A stretch of 64,000 nt of DNA, taken from assembly GCF_019801145.1 (NCBI RefSeq), contig NZ_JAHVJQ010000003.1, positions 124,001-188,000 of the forward strand, written 5' to 3'. Positions 16,931 to 25,863 of the stretch are shown in pieces. The stretch is from Leisingera aquaemixtae (GTDB lineage Bacteria; Pseudomonadota; Alphaproteobacteria; Rhodobacterales; Rhodobacteraceae). The position numbers and the translations under genes are program-made. Under the pieces are notes generated by a model. The model had not been told where the DNA came from, did not search any database, and worked only from the letters and a program-made list of their open reading frames with translations. Positions within the stretch are counted from its first letter, which is position 1, and every line of letters starts with the position of its first letter.

Positions 16931-18463
16931 ATGGGTGCGAATGAACCGGCTGCAGTGTCTGTTTCCGATCACGGCAGCGCAGAACTTACGGGGGTTGTTG
17001 ACGCTATCAACCGGGTTCAGGCCGTCATAGAATTTGAGCTGGACGGCACGATTATTACGGCAAACGAGAATTTTCTGGCGACGGTCGGCTATTCCCTGGA
17101 GGAAATACAGGGACGGCATCACCGCATGTTCTGCGACCCGGCATATGCTGCCTCGGATGAGTACCGCGACTTTTGGCTGCAACTGGCGATGGGCGAATTC
17201 TCTGCCGGTGAATACAAGCGCTTCGGCAAAGGTGGCGCGGAAGTGTGGATCAACGCCTCTTACAACCCGATTTTGGATGCGGACGGCAAACCGTTCAAAG
17301 TTGTCAAATTCGCCACCAACATCACCGGGGAAAAACGGCGCACGGCAGAGCAGGACGGCAAGATGGCCGCAATCAGCCGGGCTCAGGCGGTAATCGAATT
17401 CGAGCTGGACGGCACCATTCTGACCGCCAATGAGAATTTTCTGGCCACTGTCGGCTACTCCCTGGAGGAAATCCGCGGCCAGCATCACCGGATGTTCTGC
17501 GACCCGGAATACACCAGCTCTCCAGAGTACCGGAAATTCTGGGCGGACCTGGCCGCGGGCGAGTTTTCAGCCGGGCAATATAAGCGCTTTGGCAAGGGCG
17601 GGGCAGAGGTCTGGATCAACGCCTCTTACAACCCGGTTTTCAATGCCGATGGCAAGCCGTTCAAGGTGGTCAAGTTCGCCACTGACATTACGGCCGAAAA
17701 AATGGTCGAGCAGGAAGTGACGCGGATCGCAACCCGGTTTTCCGAGCAGTCACAGGAGATCTCAGCGCAGGCACAGACGGTCGCCAGCGGCGCCCAGACG
17801 CTGGGGTGCACGACAGAGGAAATCAGCGCCTCCGTCGAAGAGCTGAGCGCCTCCATCGACTCGATTGCCCAAAACAGCAATCATTCCGACGAGATTGCTC
17901 AAAAGACCAAGGAAGAAGCTGACTTGGGCGCCAAGGCGATCGAACGCTCGATCGAAGCGATGGATCTCATCAATGCCTCCTCCGAGGAGATCAGCGAGAT
18001 CGTCAAGACCATCAGCGAGATTGCCAGCCAGACAAACCTGCTGGCCTTCAACGCCGCGATTGAGGCTGCGCGGGCCGGCGAACACGGATTGGGCTTTTCC
18101 GTGGTTGCAGACGAGGTGCGCAAGCTGGCTGAGCGCTCGTCGCAATCGGCCAAGGAAATCAGCAAGCTGATCAGTGAAACGGTGAAACGGGTGAGCCTGG
18201 GCAGCGAGGTCTCAAGAGAGGCTGGCGCGGCCTTCACCAAGATCCAGGCAGGCATCTCCGACACCACGGATTCCATCGCCCAGATTTCGGTGGCCGCGAA
18301 CGAGCAGCAGACCGCAGCGCGGGATGTCGCGGAGGCGATCCAAAGCATCGTTGACGCCTCCGAGGAGGCCGTCATCGCCTCCGATACCATCGCGGCGGCG
18401 ACAGAGGAGCTGAACACCGGGGCGCAGGAACTGAAGACGGAAGTCGGCAAACTGGGGTGCTGA
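16931..18463 (+). CDS. Soluble methyl-accepting chemotaxis protein with two PAS domains (BdlA-like)
   Basis: A cytoplasmic chemoreceptor of 510 residues with no membrane segment. Two nearly identical PAS domains (about 28-135 and 150-257) each contain HHRMFCDP and [18 protein letters not shown]. They are followed by a methyl-accepting signalling coiled coil whose hairpin tip is the conserved [19 protein letters not shown] near 360-380. The layout matches BdlA of Pseudomonas aeruginosa, a soluble tandem-PAS transducer involved in biofilm dispersal. The ligand or cofactor is unknown. A strong CheR/CheD/CheW set follows directly, which argues that it is the receptor of a local signalling cluster. 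Confidence 0.9.
   Translation: MGANEPAAVSVSDHGSAELTGVVDAINRVQAVIEFELDGTIITANENFLATVGYSLEEIQGRHHRMFCDPAYAASDEYRDFWLQLAMGEFSAGEYKRFGKGGAEVWINASYNPILDADGKPFKVVKFATNITGEKRRTAEQDGKMAAISRAQAVIEFELDGTILTANENFLATVGYSLEEIRGQHHRMFCDPEYTSSPEYRKFWADLAAGEFSAGQYKRFGKGGAEVWINASYNPVFNADGKPFKVVKFATDITAEKMVEQEVTRIATRFSEQSQEISAQAQTVASGAQTLGCTTEEISASVEELSASIDSIAQNSNHSDEIAQKTKEEADLGAKAIERSIEAMDLINASSEEISEIVKTISEIASQTNLLAFNAAIEAARAGEHGLGFSVVADEVRKLAERSSQSAKEISKLISETVKRVSLGSEVSREAGAAFTKIQAGISDTTDSIAQISVAANEQQTAARDVAEAIQSIVDASEEAVIASDTIAAATEELNTGAQELKTEVGKLGC
17012..17701 (+). repeat. Internal tandem duplication encoding the two PAS domains
   Basis: Segments 17012-17335 and 17378-17701 (offset 366 bp) encode PAS domains that are mostly identical by eye, with long stretches of shared nucleotides such as the region encoding [16 protein letters not shown]. 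This indicates a fairly recent duplication within the gene, or continuing gene conversion between the copies. Confidence 0.85.
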
Positions 18464-18491
18464 ACCCTTGCACGGGCACAAGGAGGGGGGC

Positions 18492-19346
18492 ATGAGTAAG
18501 CCTGACACCGATGTCACCATGAGCGATGGGGAATTTTCCAAGCTCCGTGCCATCGTTTACCAGAATACCGGGATCACCATCGGGGAAACCCGGAAAACGA
18601 TGCTGGTCAGCCGCCTGCGCCGGCGCTTGCGCGAGATTGATGAGCCTAGCTTTGCCGACTACATTTCGCGGCTGTCTTCAGACCCGGAGGAGATGCAGGA
18701 ACTGACCAACCGGGTGACCACGAACGAGACCTATTTCTACCGCACCCCGCGGGTCTGGAATTACTTCCAGGAAGTGTACCTGCCAGAGTATCTGGCGAAC
18801 GGGCCGAATCGGCGGATACGGGTCTGGTCGGCGGCGGCTTCAACCGGGGAAGAGGCGCATACCATCGGTGCGATGCTGGAACAGAGGCGCCTTGCCAACC
18901 CGGGTTTCGACTATTCGGTGCTGGGCACGGATGTCTCCTCCCGGGTGCTGCAAGTGGCGCAAAAGGGGGTTTACAATGGCCGCTCGATTGCCCGGTTCCG
19001 CAAGGAGCAGCCCACGCTGTTCGCCAGCCAGATGGCCGGCAGTGATGCGGCGGGGTACAAGGCGGTACCGCAGATCCGGGCGCGCCTCAAGTTCAAGCTG
19101 CACAACCTGTTGGAACGGCTTGGCGGAACCAGTCCGTTTGATGCGGTTTTCCTGCGTAACGTGCTGATTTATTTCACCGATGAAGATCAGGAAAAGATTC
19201 TCCGCCATGTCCGGGATCTGATCAAGCCTGACGGTGTTCTGTTCATCGGTGAAAGCGAGACTTTGAACAACCTGCGCACCGGGTTCGAACAGGTGGCCCC
19301 GATAATTTACCGGCCGGCGGCCAGGGCGGGCAGCCCATGTGCGTGA
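18492..19346 (+). CDS. cheR: Chemotaxis protein methyltransferase CheR
   Basis: Transfers methyl groups from S-adenosylmethionine to receptor glutamates. The 284-residue product has the N-terminal helical CheR domain, the TNETYFYR motif, and the SAM-binding WSAAASTGEEAHTIGAM region, with FLRNVLIYF later. ATG at 18492 is chosen because AAGGAGGGGGG precedes it; a TTG further upstream at 18468 has no such site. It lies 28 bases after the transducer gene and overlaps cheD by ten bases, so the genes are co-expressed. It likely methylates the upstream soluble transducer. Confidence 0.92.
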   Translation: MSKPDTDVTMSDGEFSKLRAIVYQNTGITIGETRKTMLVSRLRRRLREIDEPSFADYISRLSSDPEEMQELTNRVTTNETYFYRTPRVWNYFQEVYLPEYLANGPNRRIRVWSAAASTGEEAHTIGAMLEQRRLANPGFDYSVLGTDVSSRVLQVAQKGVYNGRSIARFRKEQPTLFASQMAGSDAAGYKAVPQIRARLKFKLHNLLERLGGTSPFDAVFLRNVLIYFTDEDQEKILRHVRDLIKPDGVLFIGESETLNNLRTGFEQVAPIIYRPAARAGSPCA

Positions 19347-19828
19347 ATGAAGTGCAGAAAATCCATGTTCAGATCGGCCAGGTGAAAACCGGCCGGGCGG
19401 GGCAATCGCTGAATGCAATCCTCGGCTCCTGCATCGGCCTGGGCCTGCTGTATCCCGCCAGGGGCATTTGCGGGCTGGCCCATTGCCTGCTGTCCAAGTC
19501 GCCGGAAACAAGTGACGCGATCAGCGGCAGGCACGTGGATCAGGCACTCAGATCGCTGCAGTCCCTGATGGACATTTCCGGCAAGGACTTGCGTAAAATT
19601 CAGGCGATCGTTGTCGGCGGTGCCAACATGACAATGCCTGCGGACACGGATCCGGGACGGCTCGTCGGAAGCATCAATGCGCGCTCCGCCTACCGCGCCT
19701 TGCGGGATGCCGGCGTCCGCAACATTCACGAGGACGTCGGGGGCGTGCAGGGCAGGCAGGTGGCCATCGACTGCACCAGCGGCGAGTTCACAGTGAAATC
19801 CATCCCGCGCTTGGGGGCACGCACATGA
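19337..19828 (+). CDS. cheD: Chemoreceptor glutamine deamidase CheD
   Basis: 163 residues. Catalytic C32 in ILGSCIGLG and H49 in CGLAHCLL keep the same 17-residue spacing as C27/H44 of Thermotoga CheD. CheD deamidates glutamines on receptors to create methylation sites. Overlap with cheR upstream and with the triple-CheW gene downstream (ATGA at 19825) shows tight coupling. In Bacillus, CheD also interacts with CheC, which is not seen here. Confidence 0.92.
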   Translation: MCVNEVQKIHVQIGQVKTGRAGQSLNAILGSCIGLGLLYPARGICGLAHCLLSKSPETSDAISGRHVDQALRSLQSLMDISGKDLRKIQAIVVGGANMTMPADTDPGRLVGSINARSAYRALRDAGVRNIHEDVGGVQGRQVAIDCTSGEFTVKSIPRLGART

Positions 19829-21438
19829 AACCGGACATTTCAGACCCGCTGATCCCGGGGTCGCACGCTCTGACCGTTGACGGCGGGGATTGCGCCGGTT
19901 CCAGCGGCCAGGAGGGTGATGCTGTACGGCAGAGATCCGCAATGCGGCCCGGTGGCCGGACGGGGCAAGGCTTGGCCGAGAAATACGGCTCGTTCCTGAT
20001 CGGCGACAGCGAATTCGCCATCCCTGTTTCCGTGCTTCAGGAGGTCGTGAATGAACCGGGGGACATTTCACCGGTGCCGCTTGCGCCGCCTTACATGCTG
20101 GGCCTGTTCAACTTGCGGGGTATGATTGTCCCGGTTGTCGACCTGCGCAAGCTGCTGGATTTTCCGGCTGCCGAAAGCGGGCAATCCCGCAAGGTGGCCA
20201 TCATTGAACACGGCGAACACTGTATTGGCCTGCTGTTTGACCGGACCGGCGAAGTTTTGAACGCAAGGGGCGTGGCGCGGGTGGATTTCCGTCCCAATGG
20301 CAAAGGCGTCAGGGATGTTGTTATCAGCGGCGTGCTGAAGTTCGATAGCGGGGAAAGGCTGGTTCAGATACTCGATCCGCATGAATTGCTGAATCTGGAA
20401 AAGGTGCCGAGAGCTGACAATGGATCCGGGCAGGAAACCGTCAAATTCAGCAGAGGCAAGAAACTCGCCTGCGTGTCGTTTCAAACCGGCCATACGGTAT
20501 GCGCAATCGATCTGCGCTACGTGAAAGAGGTCAAAACCGTTCCAAAGCTGGAGCAATCCTTGCTGGCAGGAGGCAATGTGATCGGCACCGCAAACCTGCG
20601 GGGGATCATTTTGCCTGTGATAGATTTCCGCGGCTTCATGGGGGACGACGCCAAGTTCGTGCTTGGGGAAACCCTCCCCAAGGAACGCAGAATGCTGGTG
20701 ATCGATACCGCGGAAGGTCCGGTCGGCCTTATGGTTTTTTCCATCGACAGCATCCTGTCCTACTATGGGGATGAAGTGCTGCCGTTTGCCAAACTGGCGC
20801 TGCCGCGCGGTGATCTCGTGAACGGATGCCTGATCGGTAAGAACAACCAGATTGTCATGATGCTGGATCCAGAGAAGCTCATGCAAGAGCCGAGCTTTCT
20901 GGCGGCTGCAAAGTCCTGCCAGGAGATATTCCCGCCCGAAGCGCCTGACGGCGAGGCGGCGGAACTGGAAGCGCGAGCGGCGCGGCGCACCTTCATCAAG
21001 TTCACCTTCGAGAGAAGATTTGCCTTGGATACGTCGCATGTCAGCGAAGTGATCAATCGCCCCACGGATCTTCTGGAGCCGCCATTCTCGCTGAATTTTG
21101 TCGAAGGAATCCTCAATCTGAGAGGCGACTTGATTACCGTGTTCAATCCCCGCGTGCTTTACGGCTTGCCGGTGAAGCCCTGCCAGGATCAGAAGGTTCT
21201 GATATTCAGGCAAGGCGCGCAGAAGTTTGGAATTCTTGTGGATTCCGTCGACGAAATCATCATTACGACCGAAAGCCGCGTGGCCGAACTCAAGCCGCTG
21301 GATCAGCAAAACACCTCCAAAAGCATTGCTGAGGATGTGGCCGGTTGCCTGCAGCACACCTCGCCGGACGGCAAGTACGAGTCGATATTGATCCTGGATA
21401 CCAGCGCTCTCGTGGAACGCTGCTTCAAGGCTGCGTAA
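19825..21438 (+). CDS. Chemotaxis protein with three CheW domains
   Basis: A 537-residue coupling protein built of three successive CheW-like beta-barrel domains at about 52-190, 208-345 and 384-530. Each carries the usual hydrophobic core: LGLFNLRGMIVPVVDLRKLL, IGTANLRGIILPVIDFRG and EGILNLRGDLITVFNPRVL. No kinase, receiver or membrane region is present. Multi-CheW proteins can act as scaffolds that bridge several receptors and kinases. With no CheA, CheY or CheB in the window, this protein must dock onto a kinase encoded elsewhere or serve a non-classical output. Confidence 0.88.
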   Translation: MKPDISDPLIPGSHALTVDGGDCAGSSGQEGDAVRQRSAMRPGGRTGQGLAEKYGSFLIGDSEFAIPVSVLQEVVNEPGDISPVPLAPPYMLGLFNLRGMIVPVVDLRKLLDFPAAESGQSRKVAIIEHGEHCIGLLFDRTGEVLNARGVARVDFRPNGKGVRDVVISGVLKFDSGERLVQILDPHELLNLEKVPRADNGSGQETVKFSRGKKLACVSFQTGHTVCAIDLRYVKEVKTVPKLEQSLLAGGNVIGTANLRGIILPVIDFRGFMGDDAKFVLGETLPKERRMLVIDTAEGPVGLMVFSIDSILSYYGDEVLPFAKLALPRGDLVNGCLIGKNNQIVMMLDPEKLMQEPSFLAAAKSCQEIFPPEAPDGEAAELEARAARRTFIKFTFERRFALDTSHVSEVINRPTDLLEPPFSLNFVEGILNLRGDLITVFNPRVLYGLPVKPCQDQKVLIFRQGAQKFGILVDSVDEIIITTESRVAELKPLDQQNTSKSIAEDVAGCLQHTSPDGKYESILILDTSALVERCFKAA

Positions 21439-21717
21439 CAGGCGCTGGCAGGGCAGCACTCCCGGACGGGAAAGCGCCGGGCAGGCGCGGCCGGGCGAGT
21501 TCAAGACCATTGTGTGCCGGTGTGATTGCCCGCGGCCACCTGCGCAGGGGGGCGGGGCGGCGTGCAAACGGCCACCTGTTTCTGCCGCCGCTCTTGGGTG
21601 AAAAATCAACGCCGGCCCGAGCCGTTGCAGCCCGCCCTCCCGCGGCTGGCTGGCAAGAATTCAGCAATCCGGACGAACTTTTTCTTGCCGCACGGTAAGT
21701 GATGCGCTACCCGCGCT

Positions 21718-21890
21718 TCACCGGTCCCGTAAGGGCTAAGAGGGAATCCGCGGCGCCGTACGGTGCCAAACGGAACTGCCCCCGCAACTGTAGGCGGCGA
21801 GTGCTGTCCCATCGTGTCACTGGGCCTGACCGGCCCGGGAAGACGGGACAGACAGTGACCCGCCAGTCAGGAGACCTGCCGGTGCGAAAC
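21718..21890 (+). ncRNA. Adenosylcobalamin (B12) riboswitch
   Basis: The conserved cobalamin riboswitch core is visible. It runs from AAGAGGGAATCC, through AACTGCCCCCGCAACTGTA (21773-21791), to the B12 box GCCAGTCAGGAGACCTGCC at 21862-21880. A 6-bp hairpin CCGGAC/GTCCGG at 21900-21917 follows and may be part of the expression platform; no T tract is seen, so control of translation or Rho access is more likely than intrinsic termination. It leads into the importer genes from 22041. The stretch 21439-21717 upstream of it contains no convincing gene. Confidence 0.93.
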
Positions 21891-22040
21891 CGAAACACAC
21901 CGGACGGGGTTGTCCGGGGAGGTTGCCGATAAGATGCGCCGCCGCTGTCTGGTGCCGCATGAAGGGGGCCAGGCTCCCGCCTTAGCGGTCAATGCCCTTT
22001 CACCCGTTCTCCGGTCATTGACACATGGAGATCGAAGATC

Positions 22041-23051
22041 ATGTTTCTGCGTTCCGGCCTGATGGGCCTTTCCTTCGTTGCGGCAGCTCAGGCCGCAGCA
22101 GCCAGCGAGACCTTTCCGCTGACCATTCAAAACTGCGGCGAGGCCGTCACCTTCGAGGCGCCGGTTGCGTCCTCCGTGACCGTCGGCCAGGCCGCGACAG
22201 AGGTGCTCTATGCGCTGGGGCTGGGCGACAAGGTGCTGGGCACCTCGGTCTGGTTCAACGACGTGCTGCCCGAATTTGCCGAGCTGAACGGCAAGGTCGA
22301 GCGGCTGGCCGACAATGACCCGAGCTTTGAAAGCGTTGTGGCCAAGCGCCCGGGCCTGGTGGCTGCCCAGTATGAGTGGCATGTCGGCCCCGAAGGCGTA
22401 GTCGCCAAGCGCGAGCAGTTCCATGACCTCGGCATCCCGACCTATGTGATGCCCGCGGATTGCGTCGGCAAGGACAACACCACCGGCGGCGACGGCACCC
22501 GCACCCAGATGTTCACCACCGAAAGCCTCTATCAGGGCATCGAGGAACTGGCAGCGATCTTCGGCGAGTCCGAAAAAGGCGCAGAGCTGGTCGCAGACTA
22601 CAAGGCGCGCGAGGCTGCAGCTGTGGCCAAGGCACAGGAGGTCGCGCTGGACGACGCCTCCGCCGTGTTCTGGTTCTCTTCGCCGGAGATGGAAAGCGAC
22701 CCGTTCGTGGCCGGCCAGAAGGGCGCACCGGGCTACATGATGCAGCAGCTGGGCCTGCGCAATGTCATCGAGACCGACGAAGAATGGCCGACCGTCGGCT
22801 GGGAAACCATTGCCAAGGCCAACCCGACGGTGATCGTGATTGCCCGTATGGACCGCCGCCGCTTTGCCGCGGATGACTACGAGAAGAAGCTGGAGTTCCT
22901 GCGCAATGATCCGGTCGCCAGCCAGATGGAGGCGGTCAAGAATGATCGCATCGTGGTGATGGACGCCCAGGCCATGGATGCCACCATCCGCGCCATCCCG
23001 GCGCTGGAGGATCTTGCCGCTGAGCTCAGCGCGATCGGCAACGGCGAATGA
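22041..23051 (+). CDS. Cobalamin-type ABC transporter substrate-binding protein (BtuF-like)
   Basis: A 336-residue periplasmic binding protein of the BtuF/FhuD helical-backbone class. The N-terminal signal peptide ends near AAAASETFPL. The body has the expected VGQAATEVLYALGLGDKVLGTS segment and two lobes joined by a long helix. Placement directly under an adenosylcobalamin riboswitch argues for cobalamin or a cobalt complex as substrate rather than an iron siderophore. The downstream permease overlaps its stop by four bases. No TonB-dependent outer membrane receptor is in the window. Confidence 0.85.
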   Translation: MFLRSGLMGLSFVAAAQAAAASETFPLTIQNCGEAVTFEAPVASSVTVGQAATEVLYALGLGDKVLGTSVWFNDVLPEFAELNGKVERLADNDPSFESVVAKRPGLVAAQYEWHVGPEGVVAKREQFHDLGIPTYVMPADCVGKDNTTGGDGTRTQMFTTESLYQGIEELAAIFGESEKGAELVADYKAREAAAVAKAQEVALDDASAVFWFSSPEMESDPFVAGQKGAPGYMMQQLGLRNVIETDEEWPTVGWETIAKANPTVIVIARMDRRRFAADDYEKKLEFLRNDPVASQMEAVKNDRIVVMDAQAMDATIRAIPALEDLAAELSAIGNGE

Positions 23052-24097
23052 GCGCAGCCGCCGCACTGGCCTGGCAGGGCCTCCGGGGCGCATGCCTGGC
23101 CCTGCCGGTGCTGGCTGCGGCGGTACTGGCAGGCGCAATGATCGGGGAAACCTCGCTTGCGCCTGACCTTGTCCTGTCCGTTCTGGCCAACAAGCTGGCC
23201 GGGGCGGGCCTGCCGGTGGACCCGGTGGACCAGGGCATCATCTGGAGCTACCGGCTGCCGCGGGCGCTGGTGGCTGCGGCCTGCGGGGCGGCGCTGGCGG
23301 TGGCCGGCGTGGTGTTGCAGGCCTTGCTGCGCAATGCGCTGGCAGACCCCTATATCCTTGGTATTTCGGCCGGCGCCTCGACCGGGGCGGTGGCGGTCAC
23401 CATTGCGGGGCTGGGCGGCGGCGCCCTGTCGCTGTCCTTCGGCGCCTTCAACGGGGCGCTGCTGGCCTTTGGCTTTGTCGCCATTCTGGCCCGCGCGGCC
23501 GGGGCAGGGGGCAGCCGTGCAGCAGCGGCGCAGATCGTTCTGGCGGGCATCGCCGGCTCGCAGCTGTTCAACGCGCTGACAGCCTTCATCATCGCCAAGT
23601 CCGCCAATGCCGATCAGGCCCGCGGCATCATGTTCTGGCTGATGGGCAACCTCAGCGGCGTGCGCTGGCCGGATGTGTGGCTGGCGGTGCCGCTGGCGCT
23701 GGCGGGTTGGATGATCTGCCGGTTCCATGCCCGTGCGCTGGACGCCTTCACCTTTGGCAGCGACTCCGCAGCCTCGCTTGGCATCCCGGTCCGGCGGGTT
23801 CAGGTGGTGCTGATCTTCGCCACTGCGCTGACGACCGCGGTGATGGTGTCGATCGTCGGCTCCATCGGCTTTGTCGGCCTGGTGATCCCCCATGCCGCAC
23901 GCTTCCTGGTCGGCCCCGGCCACCGCAGGCTGATGCCTGCCGCGGCGCTGACCGGCGCCGTGTTCCTGGTCGCCGCCGACATCGTGTCCCGAATCATCAT
24001 CCCCGGCCAGGTGCTGCCCATCGGCGTTGTCACCGCCTTGATCGGGGCGCCGTCCTTTGCGGTGATCCTGGTGCGCGGGCAAAAGGCTGCGCGATGA
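23048..24097 (+). CDS. FecCD/BtuC family ABC transporter permease
   Basis: A 349-residue inner-membrane permease of the vitamin B12/siderophore class, with about nine to ten membrane segments. Recognisable features are YRLPRALVAAACGAALAVAG near the first third, the LADPYILGISAGAS block, and the C-terminal GSIGFVGLVIPHAARFLVG loop that contacts the ATPase. Both flanking genes overlap it by four bases. The riboswitch upstream suggests cobalamin uptake. Confidence 0.92.
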   Translation: MSAAAALAWQGLRGACLALPVLAAAVLAGAMIGETSLAPDLVLSVLANKLAGAGLPVDPVDQGIIWSYRLPRALVAAACGAALAVAGVVLQALLRNALADPYILGISAGASTGAVAVTIAGLGGGALSLSFGAFNGALLAFGFVAILARAAGAGGSRAAAAQIVLAGIAGSQLFNALTAFIIAKSANADQARGIMFWLMGNLSGVRWPDVWLAVPLALAGWMICRFHARALDAFTFGSDSAASLGIPVRRVQVVLIFATALTTAVMVSIVGSIGFVGLVIPHAARFLVGPGHRRLMPAAALTGAVFLVAADIVSRIIIPGQVLPIGVVTALIGAPSFAVILVRGQKAAR

Positions 24098-24855
24098 AGA
24101 TCGAAGCCCGCAACCTGTCGTTTGCCGTGCGCGGCAAGACCTTGCTGCAGGACGTGTCGCTGGCAGTGCAGCCCGGCGAAACGCTGGCGCTGGTCGGCCC
24201 GAACGGCTCCGGCAAGTCGACCCTGATGCGGCTGTTGTCAGGCTTGGCCAAACCCTCGCGTGGCGAAGTGCTGCTGGCAGGCAAGCCGCTGGCCAGCCTG
24301 ACCCGCCGGGAGATCGCCCAGCGGATCGCCATTGTCGAACAGCAGGCCGAAACCGCCGAGCGCATTACCGCGCGCTCCGTGGTGGAACTGGGGCGCACCC
24401 CCTGGCTGTCGGCGCTGAAACCCTGGAACGGGCAGGACACGCAACTGGTGGACAAGGCGCTGCGCACCGTTGAGATGGAAGGCTTCGCAAGCCGCGAGTG
24501 GGCCACTCTGTCCGGCGGTGAACGGCAGCGGCTGCACATTGCCCGTGCCCTCGCGCAGCGGCCGGGGCTCCTGCTGCTGGATGAGCCGACGAACCATCTG
24601 GACATCCACCATCAGCTGTCGATCCTGAACTGCATCCGGAACCTGAAAGTGACCACCGTGGTGGCCCTGCATGACCTGAACCAGGCGCTGACCTGCGATA
24701 AGGTGGCGGTGCTGTCACGTGGTCGCCTCGTGGCCTGCGGCGCGCCCAGCCAGGCATTGGCTCCGGAAACCGTATCTGAGATTTTCGGCATCCAGGCCCG
24801 CTGGGTTCGGGACGCCGAGGGCGCGGATCCCTTCCTGTCCTTCCAATTGGCCTGA
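24094..24855 (+). CDS. BtuD-like ABC transporter ATP-binding protein
   Basis: A 253-residue ATPase with Walker A GPNGSGKST, Q-loop region IVEQQAETAE, signature LSGGERQRLHIARA and Walker B LLLLDEPTNHLD. ATG at 24094 overlaps the permease stop (ATGA). It completes a three-gene importer under the cobalamin riboswitch. The next gene is on the opposite strand, so the operon ends here. Confidence 0.92.
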   Translation: MKIEARNLSFAVRGKTLLQDVSLAVQPGETLALVGPNGSGKSTLMRLLSGLAKPSRGEVLLAGKPLASLTRREIAQRIAIVEQQAETAERITARSVVELGRTPWLSALKPWNGQDTQLVDKALRTVEMEGFASREWATLSGGERQRLHIARALAQRPGLLLLDEPTNHLDIHHQLSILNCIRNLKVTTVVALHDLNQALTCDKVAVLSRGRLVACGAPSQALAPETVSEIFGIQARWVRDAEGADPFLSFQLA

Positions 24856-24874
24856 GACAGCCATGCCAGTTGTT

Positions 24875-25759
24875 TCAGCCTGGCTCGCCGGACAGATCGC
24901 AGGACTGAATAAAGGCGCAGCACTCCTCGGTCAGCGCGGCAAAACGGGACCGTTCGCGCTGGTAAAGGTAAACCGCCCGCTTGTCGGGCAAGTCGGCGAT
25001 CGGGCGAAAGGCCGTTGTCTCCGGCATGAAGCGGGCAACAGTCTGCGGCAGCACGGTAACCCACTTGCCGGTGCGGACCATGGTGATTAGCGAATGGGTG
25101 TTGTGGATCGTTACATCTGCCGTGCTGCTGGCCTCGACGAAGCGTTCATTGCGGATCAGATCGCACAGGGCATTGCGGACAAAACACGCGTTGATCACAT
25201 CAGCAATTGCGGGCGGCTGCTCCCGCGTGAACAGCGGGTGGTCGGTGGAGCAGACCAGGCCAAACCGGTCCTCGAACAGCGGCACCGCTTTCACGCCGTT
25301 CAACGGGTGGTGGCCGGAGGCGATGCCGATATCCGCCTTGCCCTCTGCCAGCGCGTCCAGCACCTGCTGGGTGTCGGTGTCGCGCAGCTCCACCTTCAGG
25401 CCCGGATGCCGCGCCGTCATGTGTTCCAGCACCGAAGGAAAGACCAGCGCCGCGACCGATGGGACCGAGACAATCCGCAGCAGCCCGTGCGCCGCCTCAG
25501 CGGCCATCTCGATGCTCTGCAATGTCTGATCAAACTGCCGCACCTGTTTCTGGGCCAGCTCGAATACCTGCTCGCCCAGCGGCGACAGCTGGTTCTTGCG
25601 CTCGCCCTCGAACAGCCGCTTGCCCAGATGATCTTCCATCTGCTTGAGCGTCATGGAAACGGCGGACTGGGTCCGGCCCAGCCGGTTGGCGGCTTCGGAC
25701 AGGTTCCCGGTCTGCGCCACAGTGCAGAAGGCGCGCAGCATTTCTATTTTCAAGGCCAT
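24875..25759 (-). CDS. LysR family transcriptional regulator
   Basis: 294 residues with an N-terminal winged helix (ALKIEMLRAFCTVAQTGNLS, then NRLGRTQSAVSMTLKQME as recognition helix) and a C-terminal periplasmic-binding-like effector domain. It is divergent from the aldehyde dehydrogenase gene, with about 100 bp between starts, so it most likely controls the catabolic operon 25864-33672. The inducer would be the transported substrate or a breakdown product. Confidence 0.92.
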   Translation of the reverse strand: MALKIEMLRAFCTVAQTGNLSEAANRLGRTQSAVSMTLKQMEDHLGKRLFEGERKNQLSPLGEQVFELAQKQVRQFDQTLQSIEMAAEAAHGLLRIVSVPSVAALVFPSVLEHMTARHPGLKVELRDTDTQQVLDALAEGKADIGIASGHHPLNGVKAVPLFEDRFGLVCSTDHPLFTREQPPAIADVINACFVRNALCDLIRNERFVEASSTADVTIHNTHSLITMVRTGKWVTVLPQTVARFMPETTAFRPIADLPDKRAVYLYQRERSRFAALTEECCAFIQSCDLSGEPG

Positions 25760-25863
25760 GCTTCAATTTTTCTGAAGTTGCTTACAGTTTATTGAGTTTG
25801 ACTGATGCGGGCTGCGGAGTCCATCCTGTTGCAAACCTGAAATTCAGCATCTGGGGCTTCTCC

